From: Oscillospiraceae bacterium
Lineage (GTDB): Bacteria; Bacillota; Clostridia; Oscillospirales; Ruminococcaceae
DNA: 42,465 bases
Assembly: GCA_018434245.1 (NCBI GenBank)
Contig: JAHDPQ010000074.1
Span: 1-42,465, forward strand
Direction of reading: 5' to 3'
Part shown: piece after piece, positions 1-8,619 of the stretch
Position numbering within the stretch: the stretch's first letter is position 1
Layout of the letters: the number at the start of each line of letters is the position of its first letter
The notes under the pieces: model-generated
The model's input: only the letters and a program-made list of their open reading frames with translations
What the model was told of the DNA's origin: nothing
Database searches by the model: none
Translations under genes and position numbers: made by a program

Positions 1-498
1 AATCAGGCCAAAGTAGGTGTCATAGAGCCCCATCTTCTGAAAGATTAGGAACACCGGCAGGATGACCATGATTTCGGGGGCAAATTTAAAGGACAGAATC
101 TGGAACGCGATGTCTTCTTTCTTTTTAAAGTCATACCGGGCCAGAGCATAGGCGGCAGGTACGCCGGTCAAAACGGTGAGGAGCACCGCACCGCCGGATA
201 CAATCAGGTTCTGGAAGAAGGCTTTCAGGTAATCGGTGCCCAACAGCACCGCCTCGTAGTTCTTTAAGGTCGGGTGAAAGCGAAACACGGTATTGTACAT
301 CTCTGCATCGGATTTAAAGGTGCAGATCACCATCCACACCAGGGGGAACAGGGCAAACAGGGCATACAGGCTCAGCCCCAGATTCCGCCCGAAGGCTTCT
401 AAAATCCGCAAGAGATTTTTGCGGTCGGCAGCTGCACGAATCTCCGCCTGACGCTGGGCGCTGTTGGAACGTACAGTTGTTTTTTGATTGGCATCCAT
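1..498 (-). CDS. Sugar ABC transporter permease, MalG-type (partial)
   Basis: This is the N-terminal 166 codons of a MalG/LacG-type inner-membrane permease; the reading frame is still open at base 1, so the C-terminal half lies outside the window. It would form the membrane channel together with the MalF-type permease encoded just upstream. The start ATG at 498 follows a strong AGGAGG, 17 bases after the stop of the other permease, so the two are co-translated. The N-terminus is a charged cytoplasmic tail (about 35 residues), then a hydrophobic segment (LSLYALFALFPLVWMVICTF), then the periplasmic-side region and further hydrophobic helices. The call rests on family resemblance and operon position. 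The substrate cannot be read from the sequence. Confidence 0.93.
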   Translation of the reverse strand, partial: MDANQKTTVRSNSAQRQAEIRAAADRKNLLRILEAFGRNLGLSLYALFALFPLVWMVICTFKSDAEMYNTVFRFHPTLKNYEAVLLGTDYLKAFFQNLIVSGGAVLLTVLTGVPAAYALARYDFKKKEDIAFQILSFKFAPEIMVILPVFLIFQKMGLYDTYFGLI

Positions 499-515
499 AT
501 GCGAGCCCTCCTTTC

Positions 516-1442
516 TCAATAGCCCTGAGCTTGCTTGGCCAGCTTGCGTTGACGGGTTACCAGCCCTTTGGCGGTAAAGTTGATGAAGAGCCAGAGCATC
601 AGCAGTCCGGGCAAAGCCACACCTAGCTTCTGGAACTGGAAGGCCGTCAGATAGGAGGTGAGGGAGATGTTCATCAAGGTGTCTCCGGGCCCTCCCTTGG
701 TCAGGGCAAAGATGATGCCGAACTCCTGTAAAGATGCCATCAGCCGAAACAGCAGGGCGATGTACATAAAGGGCTTGAGCATGGGTAGGGTCAGGGTTTT
801 AAAGGTAAACCATGCGCCTGCGCCATCTACTTGAGCGGCCTCAAAGGGGGATTTGGGCAGAGACTGGATTCCGGCCAGCACCAGCAGCAAAACAAAGGGG
901 GTGTTGACCCAGGTGTCGATCAGCACTGCCGTAAAGAGGGCCGTGGCGTGGGAAGCCGCCCACGGAAAATCGTAGATGCCGAAAATATTCAGCAGCTTTT
1001 CCAGCACGCCGATGGAGTTGGAGGTCATCAGCTGCCAGATCAGCACGGCGATGGCAGGAGCCACCATCAGGGGAAAGGTAAACAGCACCTTGAGCACGCG
1101 GCTAAACTTGGTGTCTTTTTTCAGCAGCAGGGCAATGCCGGTTCCCAGGAGCATCTGGGTAACGGTGGTGCAGAAGGCGTATTTCAGAGTCACCCAAAGG
1201 GAGTGGTAAAAGGCCCGGTCGCTCAGGGTGTTCAGCCAGTTTTTGGCCCCCACAAAGGTAAAGCTGGGGAATTTAAAGGAGTAGTTGGTCAGGGACAGCA
1301 CAATGGCGCTGGCAAAGGGAATCATAATCCCGATGAGGATCAAAAGTCCCGGTGCGATGATGAGATAAGGCCTGCGCCGGATGTTTGGCGGAACCTCGTT
1401 GTAGTTCACCTGTTTCTTTTTGGGCTTGGTGGCGGTTGCCAT
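516..1442 (-). CDS. Sugar ABC transporter permease, MalF/UgpA-type
   Basis: This 308-residue permease has the expected length for the family. After a basic cytoplasmic tail (residues 1-25), the first membrane helix spans about residues 27-50, and five more hydrophobic segments follow. The EAA loop that docks on the ATPase is visible as EAAQVDGAGAWFTFKTLTLP (about residues 200-220). It pairs with the MalG-type permease downstream and is preceded by the binding-protein gene across a hairpin (1491-1525). No ATPase gene lies in the visible part of the operon. In Firmicutes such importers often borrow a shared MsmX/UgpC-type ATPase encoded elsewhere, so that is my inference here. The start ATG is preceded by AGGGGG. 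Confidence 0.95.
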   Translation of the reverse strand: MATATKPKKKQVNYNEVPPNIRRRPYLIIAPGLLILIGIMIPFASAIVLSLTNYSFKFPSFTFVGAKNWLNTLSDRAFYHSLWVTLKYAFCTTVTQMLLGTGIALLLKKDTKFSRVLKVLFTFPLMVAPAIAVLIWQLMTSNSIGVLEKLLNIFGIYDFPWAASHATALFTAVLIDTWVNTPFVLLLVLAGIQSLPKSPFEAAQVDGAGAWFTFKTLTLPMLKPFMYIALLFRLMASLQEFGIIFALTKGGPGDTLMNISLTSYLTAFQFQKLGVALPGLLMLWLFINFTAKGLVTRQRKLAKQAQGY

Positions 1443-1490
1443 GATAGAACCCCCTATCAGAATTCGGGTCGGTCAGGGATTTTGGGTACA

Positions 1491-1525
1491 AAAAGTCCGC
1501 CGCACCGCTGGAGCGGCGGACTTTT
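1491..1525 (-). terminator. Hairpin between binding-protein and permease genes
   Basis: A 13-bp perfect stem (AAAAGTCCGCCGC paired with GCGGCGGACTTTT) with a 9-base loop, ending in a T-run on both strands. It sits between the substrate-binding-protein gene and the two permease genes, where a partial terminator or 3' stabiliser commonly gives more binding protein than permease. That role is inferred. Confidence 0.8.
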
Positions 1526-1556
1526 TTGCAAGATCTTAGCTAAATCCGCTGAGTGG

Positions 1557-3071
1557 TTAGTTGATTACAATGTCCTCTACCGTCCGGTCCATTTTCGCTT
1601 TGAGGGTATCCATCGCTTCCTGTACCGAGCTGTATTGGCCAGCAATCATATCCTGCAGGGTAGCGGCCCATTCGGTGGTGGTTTCAAAGAAGTAGGGCTG
1701 GGGAGTGAACAGAATGGTGGTTTGGCCGATGGTCTGGTTGTAAGCTTCGATGTAGCCGGGCTGGTCCTTCAGCTTTTCCTTAAAGCCGTCGGACTCCCAC
1801 ACAGAGGTGCGCACCGGGTCTAGGTTGTTGCCTTCGATGGAAGATGCCATGCAGAAGTCCTTGCCGGTGAAATACAGCAGGAAATACCAGGCGGCATCCT
1901 TGTTCTTGGAGGAGTTGTTCATGGCCAGAGACCAGGTCCAGTAGTTGGAGGTGGTGACGTCGCCCTTGTTCACAACGGGAATAGGAGCCCAGGCGATGTT
2001 CCCCGCTTCCTGAGAAGCGCCGGGCCAGTTCTGCTGGATGGTGACGGCGTCGGCGTCAATCATCATGGCTGCTTTGCCTGCACCCAGATCGGCGGCACAC
2101 TCGTACCAGGTGTACTTGGACCAGGAGGGGGAACCGCCCCGCTTGATCAGCTCCACAAAGTACTCGTTCATCTTGACCGATTCAGGGGAGTTGAGCTGAG
2201 AGACCAGCTTTCCGTTTTCAACGGCAAGGTTGGTGGAACCGTCTCCGTTTTCAATGGCAAAGTCCTTGGCACCAAAGTTGGCAAAGGTGCTCATGTAACC
2301 GGGATGGATGGTACCCCAGTCCCGGGCGCCCCGCATGGCCAGAGGATACGAGCCGGAGCCGTTCCAGTTTTGCAGCTTATCGCAGACTTCCAGCAGCTCG
2401 TCGTAGGTAGCGGGCGGTCCGCTGATTCCGGCCTGCTCAAAGGCACGGGTGTTGTAGGCCAGAGTATAGATTTCAAACATCAGGGGAAGCCCCAGCTGGG
2501 GGCCGTTGCCTACGGGGTGGCCGGGAACCCCGTCCCACTGAAGGGCCGCCACCGCACTGGGAACCAGATCGTCAAAATCGTAGTCGGCGGTGATCATTTC
2601 CGGGTTGCTCAGGTAGTTGTTCAGGTCTTCGATATAGCCTGCCGTAGAATAGTCCCAAAGCTGATAGGCGCCGGACATAAATACGTCGGGATCTCCGGAG
2701 CGACTGGAAAGGGAGGTGGAAAGCTTATCGAAGTAGTTGGCTTCCGGGGTGACCGACTGCTCTACTTTAATGCCGGTAAGAGCCTCGAACTCCGGAATTT
2801 TGGAGATGACCGAATCGGAAGCTGCGTGTTGCACAAAGCTAACCTTAATGGTGGAACCGCTGAACTTCTGCCAGTCAAAATCAGCGGAGGCCTGAGCCTG
2901 CTCCTGTGCAGCGTTGATGCTTTGCTGTGCCTTGGAGGCGTCAACCGCAGGGGCGGATTGGGGCGAAGCGGGTGCCGGTGCACTGCTGCCGCCACACCCG
3001 GCCAGAGATCCAATTATAAGGACTGCTGCCAAGAAAAAAGCCAGAGGTTTGCGCATATGCTTGCCGTTCAT
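1557..3071 (-). CDS. ABC transporter extracellular sugar-binding lipoprotein (family 1)
   Basis: A 504-residue extracellular solute-binding protein, a normal length for family 1. The N-terminus carries a lipoprotein signal: basic residues, a hydrophobic stretch (LAFFLAAVLIIGSLAG), then a lipobox LAGC with the lipidated Cys near residue 26. A Ser/Pro/Ala-rich linker follows. It would capture the carbohydrate outside the membrane and deliver it to the two permeases encoded downstream. The start at 3071 has AAGGAGG seven bases upstream; an internal ATG five codons later (MRKPLAF) is possible. The gene has its own promoter and lies downstream of the sensor kinase gene, consistent with induction by the adjacent two-component system. 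The substrate is unknown. Confidence 0.94.
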   Translation of the reverse strand: MNGKHMRKPLAFFLAAVLIIGSLAGCGGSSAPAPASPQSAPAVDASKAQQSINAAQEQAQASADFDWQKFSGSTIKVSFVQHAASDSVISKIPEFEALTGIKVEQSVTPEANYFDKLSTSLSSRSGDPDVFMSGAYQLWDYSTAGYIEDLNNYLSNPEMITADYDFDDLVPSAVAALQWDGVPGHPVGNGPQLGLPLMFEIYTLAYNTRAFEQAGISGPPATYDELLEVCDKLQNWNGSGSYPLAMRGARDWGTIHPGYMSTFANFGAKDFAIENGDGSTNLAVENGKLVSQLNSPESVKMNEYFVELIKRGGSPSWSKYTWYECAADLGAGKAAMMIDADAVTIQQNWPGASQEAGNIAWAPIPVVNKGDVTTSNYWTWSLAMNNSSKNKDAAWYFLLYFTGKDFCMASSIEGNNLDPVRTSVWESDGFKEKLKDQPGYIEAYNQTIGQTTILFTPQPYFFETTTEWAATLQDMIAGQYSSVQEAMDTLKAKMDRTVEDIVIN

Positions 3072-3112
3072 GTTTGTCCTCCTTCATTGTTTTGATGTGC
3101 TTTGCTGGTGAA

Positions 3113-3141
3113 ATATTACCATAACATTTTAAACGAAACAA
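3113..3141 (-). promoter_or_regulatory. Predicted promoter of the ABC importer operon
   Basis: On the minus strand, TTGTTT (3136-3141), a 17-base spacer and TAATAT (3113-3118) lie about 42 bases upstream of the binding-protein start. The -35 match is only moderate, as expected for an activator-dependent promoter. Confidence 0.55.
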
Positions 3142-3165
3142 TTTAATTTGTTGCGATTACCATAA
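3115..3165. repeat. Direct repeat of ATTACCATAA flanking the importer promoter
   Basis: The 10-mer ATTACCATAA occurs twice in the same orientation, at 3115-3124 and 3156-3165, 41 bases apart (about four helical turns). One copy overlaps the predicted -10 and the other lies upstream of the -35. AraC-type regulators bind direct repeats, so these are candidate sites for the divergently encoded YesN-type response regulator; this is inference. Between them lies an imperfect inverted repeat (AAACAA/TTTGTT). Confidence 0.45.
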
Positions 3166-3262
3166 AAATATTTCGTTACTTCTTTCACAAGCACACTCTA
3201 TGACAAAATTCTTTTTATCTTGCGGGGGGAAGGTGAAAAATATTGCGATTTCCTTAAGAATA

Positions 3263-5023
3263 TTACGACAGAGGCTGTTCTGGGGCGCAGGATTGGCCTC
3301 GCCGACGGATGGGCAGTACAATTTCCGCTATAGTCCCTACGTTGGGAACGCTATCATAGCGGACATCATAGGTATCTCCAAAGTAAAGCTTGATTCGCTT
3401 GCGGATGTTGGCCACCCCAATGCGGTTAAAGCGGTAACGGTTCCACTGGGCATCGTTAATTTCCCGCATTTGATCCCGGTTCATCCCGGCGCCGTTATCA
3501 ATGACCTTGATATGGAGCTGCTCCTCGGAAAAGAAGGCGGAAATGCAGATGCTGTACCGCTCGGAGGAATCCTCAAAGCCATGAAGGATGCTGTTTTCCA
3601 CCAAGGGCTGCAGAATAAAGCGCACCACTTCGCAGTCCAGGGCATCCTCATCCGCCCGGATGCTGAAGTCAAAGCTGTCGGAATAGCGGAACTTTTGGAT
3701 GGTGATGTAGTTGCGGACACTTTCCAACTCTTCCCGCAAAGTGGTGGCCCGGGTACTGGAGGTCAGATTGTACTTGAGCAGCTGAATCAGGCTGGTGGAC
3801 ATTTCGGCAATGCTGCTGATGTTTTTCAGCTCCGCCAGCCAGCGGATAGAATCCAGGGTGTTGTACAAAAAGTGGGGGTTGACCTGAGCCTGCAGAATCT
3901 CAAACTGCATCTCGGATTTTTGCTTTTCCTCCAGCAGCATGGTTTCCAGATGGGCCTGCACCTGATTTAGCATCATATTGATGGTGCGGGCCAGGGTACC
4001 GAACTCGTTAGGGGTATCCAGCACCACTCGCACATCCATGTTGCCCCGTTCCACCTCGGCACAGGCGTTATCCAGTATCTTGATGGGCCGTGTAAGGGAG
4101 CGGGTCATCCAAAGACTGTAGATCAGGCAGACCAGCAACACCGCTCCTCCCGCAAGGGACAGGCTGCGAATCACCCTTTGGGTTTGGATGGTGATCAGGT
4201 CGGTCTGGATGATGCGGATAATCCTCCAGTCGGCCAGCCGCAGCTTTTCCGCATAGATAATGCTGTCAATGCCGTAGACCTTGCCCTCCAGCCGAACGGT
4301 GTCATCCCGCAAGATGTCGGGATACTGTTGCAGAAAAGGATCAAAAGAGGTAAAGTGGGGGTAGTGGAACAAAGTGTTCCCCATGGCGTCTGCCACCAGC
4401 ACCTTTTCGTTGAGCTGAATGGCCGAAAGCATGAACATCTCCCGCAGGTAATCGTAGTCGATATCCATGGCAATGAGAGCCTCTAGCTTTCCGTCCCTTT
4501 GGATGGGGTAGATATAGCGGATGCTGATGCCCTGAATGGACCAGAAGCCTCCCTGATGGTTGCTTTGAGCCTGATTCCAAAGAGAGCGGTAGGTGCCGTC
4601 ATCCCGCTGTGGAACGGAAAGATCCCTACTGGAATACACCGTTGCGTTTTGATTAATGGTATGCACCGATTCGATAAAGGGCTGGATGGCCTGAATGTTC
4701 TGCAGGGTGCCCGCCGTTTCATTCAGTGCGTGAAGAGACTGATTTTTCTGGGTAATGAAATCCACAAACACTTGGTTGTTGAGCAGGGTTTCCGCCGTGC
4801 TGGACACCAGTTCGATGGTCATATCAAACTTGGTTTTGATGGTATTAGTGGCAAGGATATTGTATTTGATCTCGTTTTCCCTCATGGACTCCGAGTAGGT
4901 GGAGTAAATGGCGTAGACAATCAGCACCATGCTAAATAGAGTCATCAACGCCATACTGAAAAATATCTTTGCTCCAATGGTCTGCCGCAACAAACGGCGA
5001 TACTTTACAAACATCACCGGCAC
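3263..5023 (-). CDS. Sensor histidine kinase, YesM family
   Basis: A 586-residue membrane sensor kinase. Membrane helix 1 covers about residues 17-41, an extracellular sensing region follows to about 285, helix 2 is about 286-306, and a HAMP linker runs to about 360. The LytS/YesM-type phosphoacceptor segment is QAQVNPHFLYN with His384, followed by an ATPase domain with Asn477 in VENSILHG and the DNGAGM motif near 509. It should phosphorylate the YesN-type regulator encoded divergently. Upstream in-frame GTG codons give 586 residues, but ATG at 5014 (583 residues) is better placed after GTGAGGTG. In B. subtilis and relatives, such pairs control oligosaccharide importers, which fits the downstream ABC genes. 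Confidence 0.95.
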   Translation of the reverse strand: MPVMFVKYRRLLRQTIGAKIFFSMALMTLFSMVLIVYAIYSTYSESMRENEIKYNILATNTIKTKFDMTIELVSSTAETLLNNQVFVDFITQKNQSLHALNETAGTLQNIQAIQPFIESVHTINQNATVYSSRDLSVPQRDDGTYRSLWNQAQSNHQGGFWSIQGISIRYIYPIQRDGKLEALIAMDIDYDYLREMFMLSAIQLNEKVLVADAMGNTLFHYPHFTSFDPFLQQYPDILRDDTVRLEGKVYGIDSIIYAEKLRLADWRIIRIIQTDLITIQTQRVIRSLSLAGGAVLLVCLIYSLWMTRSLTRPIKILDNACAEVERGNMDVRVVLDTPNEFGTLARTINMMLNQVQAHLETMLLEEKQKSEMQFEILQAQVNPHFLYNTLDSIRWLAELKNISSIAEMSTSLIQLLKYNLTSSTRATTLREELESVRNYITIQKFRYSDSFDFSIRADEDALDCEVVRFILQPLVENSILHGFEDSSERYSICISAFFSEEQLHIKVIDNGAGMNRDQMREINDAQWNRYRFNRIGVANIRKRIKLYFGDTYDVRYDSVPNVGTIAEIVLPIRRRGQSCAPEQPLS

Positions 5024-5052
5024 CTCACTTTTGTAGTACGTGGCTATCAGTG

Positions 5053-5082
5053 AGTATAAGACAAGGAAGGGAGTTTCGTCAA
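5053..5082 (-). promoter_or_regulatory. Predicted sigma-A promoter of the sensor kinase gene
   Basis: On the minus strand TTGACG (5077-5082), an 18-base spacer and TATACT (5053-5058) lie about 40 bases upstream of the kinase start. It is back-to-back with the regulator promoter, with under 30 bases between the two -35 boxes. Confidence 0.7.
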
Positions 5083-5108
5083 GAAAACATGGATATAGTT
5101 TATGGTTT

Positions 5109-5137
5109 TTGACTAGTCACATCAGTTTTGTTATACT
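5109..5137 (+). promoter_or_regulatory. Predicted sigma-A promoter of the response regulator gene
   Basis: TTGACT (5109-5114), a 17-base spacer and TATACT (5132-5137) lie about 50 bases upstream of the regulator ATG, which has a good ribosome-binding site (GGAGG, 5176-5180). Confidence 0.75.
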
Positions 5138-5187
5138 TCATATACAACAATCGTGGAATTGCGGCAAGAGAAAGCGGAGGATGATCC

Positions 5188-6735
5188 ATGCGGCGTATCT
5201 TAATCGCGGAAGATGAATTTTTAGTGCGGATCGGACTGAAAACCACTATCGACTGGAAGAGTCACGGCTATGTGATTGTGGGGGAGGCCTCTAACGGAAA
5301 AGAAGCCCTGCAGATGTTTATCGACACCGACCCCGACATTGTGGTAACCGACATTAAGATGCCGATTATGGATGGTCTGCAGCTGCTAGCCGAGGTAAAG
5401 CAGCGCAAACCGGGCACTCAGGTGATCATTTTAAGCAATCACGACGATTTTGAATATGCCCGGGCTGCCATGCGCCATGGCGTGGCCCAGTATCTGCTGA
5501 AATCCGAAATCAGCGAGGCGGCTATCCTGGCGGCGCTGAAGTCTTTGCCGTCCAACCGGACTCCTCGCCAAAGCGAAGATGTGTATCAGAAATCCCCTCA
5601 GGAACGGTATCTGCGGCGGCATATCCACAGCCACCTCAGCTTTGACCGCGCCCAGCTGCGGGCCACCGCCGACGAGCAGGAGCTTTTCCCCGAAGATCAC
5701 TATATTGCCCTGCGGGGAGACGGCGAGGTGGACCTCAACGACGAGTTTGACGAGGACACCGCCGTAAAAAACATGGAATCCCTCCTCAATGCCGCCTTTG
5801 ACCATGTGGTGTGCTGTTGCAGCTTCCGGGGAAACCGGCTGGTTTTTACCGCAGTCTACCCCCTGCGGGGGGACCCTATGGCCGAGCTTGCCAAGTGCGT
5901 CAAGAAGGTGGATACCCTGATCCGCAACGCTAAGCTCTACTTTGATCTGGACCTGCACATCGGCTTTAGCCGCACCGCCAGCGGACAGCCTGTGTCCGCC
6001 CTGTTTGAGCAGGCGGAAACCGCCCGGATTCACTGCTTCTTTACCGACCAAAAGCAGACCATGTACGGGGATTTCCCTGTGGGCAAAAAGCCCCGGGAAT
6101 TTCAGGTGGATCACAACTATGTCCGGGAGCTGGTGCTCTCCCGGGATCAGGAAGCCGTGGAAGAGTATATCGAATCGGTTTTCCGGGAGCTGCGTGATTT
6201 GCACAGTTATCCGCTGCTGCGGGCCGCCTATGTGGTCCTGCTCTCTACCGCCAAGCAGATTCGGGATGAGCAGGCAGCGGGCAGTTCCCAGCCCGACGGC
6301 GCAGTTTCCTTTGGCTACGGGGATTTGGACCGGATGCCCTCTCTTCACAACGTCAAAGCCTATGTGCTGGACCTCTACCGGGCCCTGCTGGAAGCCATTG
6401 GCGGCAAGGAGGAGCCCTACAGTCACACGGTGCGCAGGTGCAAGGAATACATAGAGGAGCACTACGCCGAAAACCTTTCCCTGGATACTGTGGCCCGGGC
6501 GGTGGGCATCAGCAAAAGCTATCTTTCCATGGTGTTTAAACAGGAGATGGGGATTAACTTCAGCGTCTACCTCACCGCCTACCGGATCGAGCAGGCCAAG
6601 CAGCTGCTGACCGGCAGCAACCTGAAGATATACGAGATCGCGGAAAAGGTTGGGTTTTCTACCCCCTACTATTTCAGCAAAGTATTCAAGGAACAGACAG
6701 GCATGTCCTGCAAAGAATATAAGGACACCTACTAG
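5188..6735 (+). CDS. Response regulator with AraC-type DNA-binding domain, YesN family
   Basis: A 515-residue regulator. The receiver domain (residues 1-120) has the acidic pocket at Glu8-Asp9-Glu10, the phosphorylation site Asp55 in VVTDIKMP, and the conserved Lys in YLLKSE near 105. A central region of about 280 residues of no clear family follows. The C-terminal 100 residues hold two AraC-type helix-turn-helix motifs (LDTVARAVGISKSYLSMVFK and IYEIAEKVGFSTPYYFSKVF). It is the cognate partner of the divergent YesM-type kinase and probably activates the ABC importer operon (inference from gene arrangement). A terminator follows the stop codon by five bases. Confidence 0.95.
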   Translation: MRRILIAEDEFLVRIGLKTTIDWKSHGYVIVGEASNGKEALQMFIDTDPDIVVTDIKMPIMDGLQLLAEVKQRKPGTQVIILSNHDDFEYARAAMRHGVAQYLLKSEISEAAILAALKSLPSNRTPRQSEDVYQKSPQERYLRRHIHSHLSFDRAQLRATADEQELFPEDHYIALRGDGEVDLNDEFDEDTAVKNMESLLNAAFDHVVCCCSFRGNRLVFTAVYPLRGDPMAELAKCVKKVDTLIRNAKLYFDLDLHIGFSRTASGQPVSALFEQAETARIHCFFTDQKQTMYGDFPVGKKPREFQVDHNYVRELVLSRDQEAVEEYIESVFRELRDLHSYPLLRAAYVVLLSTAKQIRDEQAAGSSQPDGAVSFGYGDLDRMPSLHNVKAYVLDLYRALLEAIGGKEEPYSHTVRRCKEYIEEHYAENLSLDTVARAVGISKSYLSMVFKQEMGINFSVYLTAYRIEQAKQLLTGSNLKIYEIAEKVGFSTPYYFSKVFKEQTGMSCKEYKDTY

Positions 6736-6740
6736 AGTTG

Positions 6741-6776
6741 ATTGCACCGGAGCACCCACAGTGCTCCGGTGCAATT
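6741..6776 (+). terminator. Rho-independent terminator after the response regulator
   Basis: A 15-bp perfect stem (ATTGCACCGGAGCAC with its complement), a 5-base loop, and a short T-rich tail. Confidence 0.85.
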
Positions 6777-6901
6777 TCTATGGTGCGATCTTTCAATTTA
6801 AAGGTGGGATGCACGATTTCTTCTTGATGAAGCACTACCATAATATCCTGCTAAATTAGTAAAGTTAAACAAAAACAAGGATACAAAACCCGATCCGATA
6901 G

Positions 6902-6930
6902 TTGACTTCACCGACAAATTATGCTATATA
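6902..6930 (+). promoter_or_regulatory. Predicted sigma-A promoter of hutH
   Basis: TTGACT (6902-6907), a 17-base spacer and TATATA (6925-6930) lie about 30 bases upstream of the hutH ATG. AAAGGAG at 6949-6955 is the ribosome-binding site. Confidence 0.75.
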
Positions 6931-6962
6931 AAGAAAGGAGAACTTTTTAAAGGAGCATTGGT

Positions 6963-8501
6963 ATGAAGGAGCCTTTACAGATTTATGGCAATCAACTCAC
7001 TCTGGCGGATGTGGTGCAGGTATCCCGTGGCGGGCGCAAGGTAGCCTTGGCCGGGGAGGCACGTCTGCAGGTGGAGGCCTCCCGTACCTATGTGGAGGAG
7101 TTGGTGGCTCAGGAGCGGGTGGTTTACGGCATCACCACCGGCTTTGGAAAGTTCAGCGATGTCCGCATCAGTCAGGACGAGACAACGCAGCTGCAAAAAA
7201 ACCTGATTATGAGCCATGCCTGTGGCGTAGGTCCCCATTTTTCTCCAGAAGAAGTTCGGGCTATTATGTTGCTGCGGGCCAACAATCTGGCAAAAGGGTT
7301 TTCCGGCATCCGGGTTTCCACCTTGGAGGCCTTGCTGGCCATGCTCAATCACAATGTGATTCCCGCTATCCCGGAAAAAGGCTCTCTGGGAGCCAGCGGC
7401 GATTTGGCCCCCTTGGCCCACATGGTGCTGCCCCTGATCGGAATGGGGGAGGCTTACTATCAAGGGAAGCTGATGCCGGGGGCAAAGGCTTTGGAGCTGG
7501 CGGGCCTTGCACCGGTGGAGCTGACCTCCAAGGAGGGGCTGGCCCTCATCAACGGCACGCAGGTTCTCACGGCGGTGGGAGCTTTGGCAGCTTGGGATGC
7601 TGCCCAGCTTGTAAGGCTTTGCGATGTGGCGGCCGCCCTTACCGGAGAGGCACTGAACTGCATTACCGACGCCTATCTGCCCCAGTTGCACACCATTCGG
7701 CCCCATCCCGGGCAGATGGCCAGCGCTCGGAATATGCTGACCCTGTTGGAGGGGAGTGGCCGCACCACCCGGCAGGGAGAGCTGCGGGTACAGGATGCCT
7801 ACTCCCTGCGCTGTGTCCCTCAGATTCACGGGGCCAGTCGGGATGCTCTGGAATATGTGCTGGATAAAATCCAAATTGAGATCAACTCCGTCACCGACAA
7901 CCCTATCATCCTACCTCAGCTGGACGCGGCCCTTTCGGGAGGCAACTTCCATGGGCAGCCCATGGCTTTGGCCTTCGATTTCTTGGGAATTGCCATTGCC
8001 GAGCTGGCCAATGTCAGCGAGCGGCGGATCGAGCGGCTGGTCAACCCCCAGCTTTCGGGACTCAAGCCCTTCCTTACGGGGAACGGCGGTCTCTGTTCCG
8101 GCTTTATGATCGCCCAGTACGCCGCCGCCGCACTGGTGAGCGAAAACAAGGTGCTGGCCCATCCCGCCAGTGTGGACTCCATCCCTTCCTCCGCCAATCA
8201 GGAGGACCATGTGAGCATGGGAACCATCGCTGCCCGCAAAGCCCGGGAGATTCTCTACAACGCCAGCCGGGTGGTGGCCATTGAGCTGGCGGCCGGAGCT
8301 CAGGGGGTGGATCTTCACATGGAGGATAAGGGCAAGCCCTTGGGAAAGGGAACCAAGGCTGCCTACAACGTCATTCGCAGTCGGGTGGGCAAGCTGGAAG
8401 AGGACCGAGTGATGTATCCCGATTTTGAGGAAGTGGCTCGGCTCATCGCCGACGGTAGCATCCTGACGGCGGTGGAACAGGCGGTAGGTAAGCTGGCCTA
8501 A
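6963..8501 (+). CDS. hutH: Histidine ammonia-lyase
   Basis: A 512-residue member of the aromatic amino acid lyase family, at the usual length for HutH. The enzyme removes ammonia from L-histidine to give trans-urocanate. The residues that form the MIO prosthetic group are visible as Ala144-Ser145-Gly146 in SLGASGDLAP, with the catalytic Tyr55 in VYGITTGFG. The segment SHACGVG (about residues 84-90) resembles histidine rather than phenylalanine or tyrosine lyases, so histidine is the preferred substrate call. It has its own promoter and terminator. No urocanase, imidazolonepropionase or other hut gene lies nearby, so the fate of urocanate is not visible. Confidence 0.93.
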   Translation: MKEPLQIYGNQLTLADVVQVSRGGRKVALAGEARLQVEASRTYVEELVAQERVVYGITTGFGKFSDVRISQDETTQLQKNLIMSHACGVGPHFSPEEVRAIMLLRANNLAKGFSGIRVSTLEALLAMLNHNVIPAIPEKGSLGASGDLAPLAHMVLPLIGMGEAYYQGKLMPGAKALELAGLAPVELTSKEGLALINGTQVLTAVGALAAWDAAQLVRLCDVAAALTGEALNCITDAYLPQLHTIRPHPGQMASARNMLTLLEGSGRTTRQGELRVQDAYSLRCVPQIHGASRDALEYVLDKIQIEINSVTDNPIILPQLDAALSGGNFHGQPMALAFDFLGIAIAELANVSERRIERLVNPQLSGLKPFLTGNGGLCSGFMIAQYAAAALVSENKVLAHPASVDSIPSSANQEDHVSMGTIAARKAREILYNASRVVAIELAAGAQGVDLHMEDKGKPLGKGTKAAYNVIRSRVGKLEEDRVMYPDFEEVARLIADGSILTAVEQAVGKLA

Positions 8502-8520
8502 TTCAAAACAAGACAATAGC

Positions 8521-8555
8521 AAGCCCCTCTGTACCAAAACAGTACAGGGGGCTTT
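8521..8555 (+). terminator. Terminator between convergent hutH and dpaB
   Basis: Arms AAGCCCCTCTGTAC and GTACAGGGGGCTT pair with one bulged base around a 7-base loop, with a T-run on the plus strand. It ends hutH and may also act for dpaB, though the T-run on the minus side is poor. Confidence 0.75.
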
Positions 8556-8619
8556 TGGCGAAACATGGATCTATGGCAAGAGCTTGTTCAGTCGGTCTTG
8601 GCAAGGGCAGTCGCCTTTG

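Noticed and set aside
5431-6774. A 447-codon open frame antisense to the response regulator gene.
   Set aside because: The regulator frame has clear receiver and AraC domains; the antisense product has no recognisable pattern and crosses the terminator hairpin.
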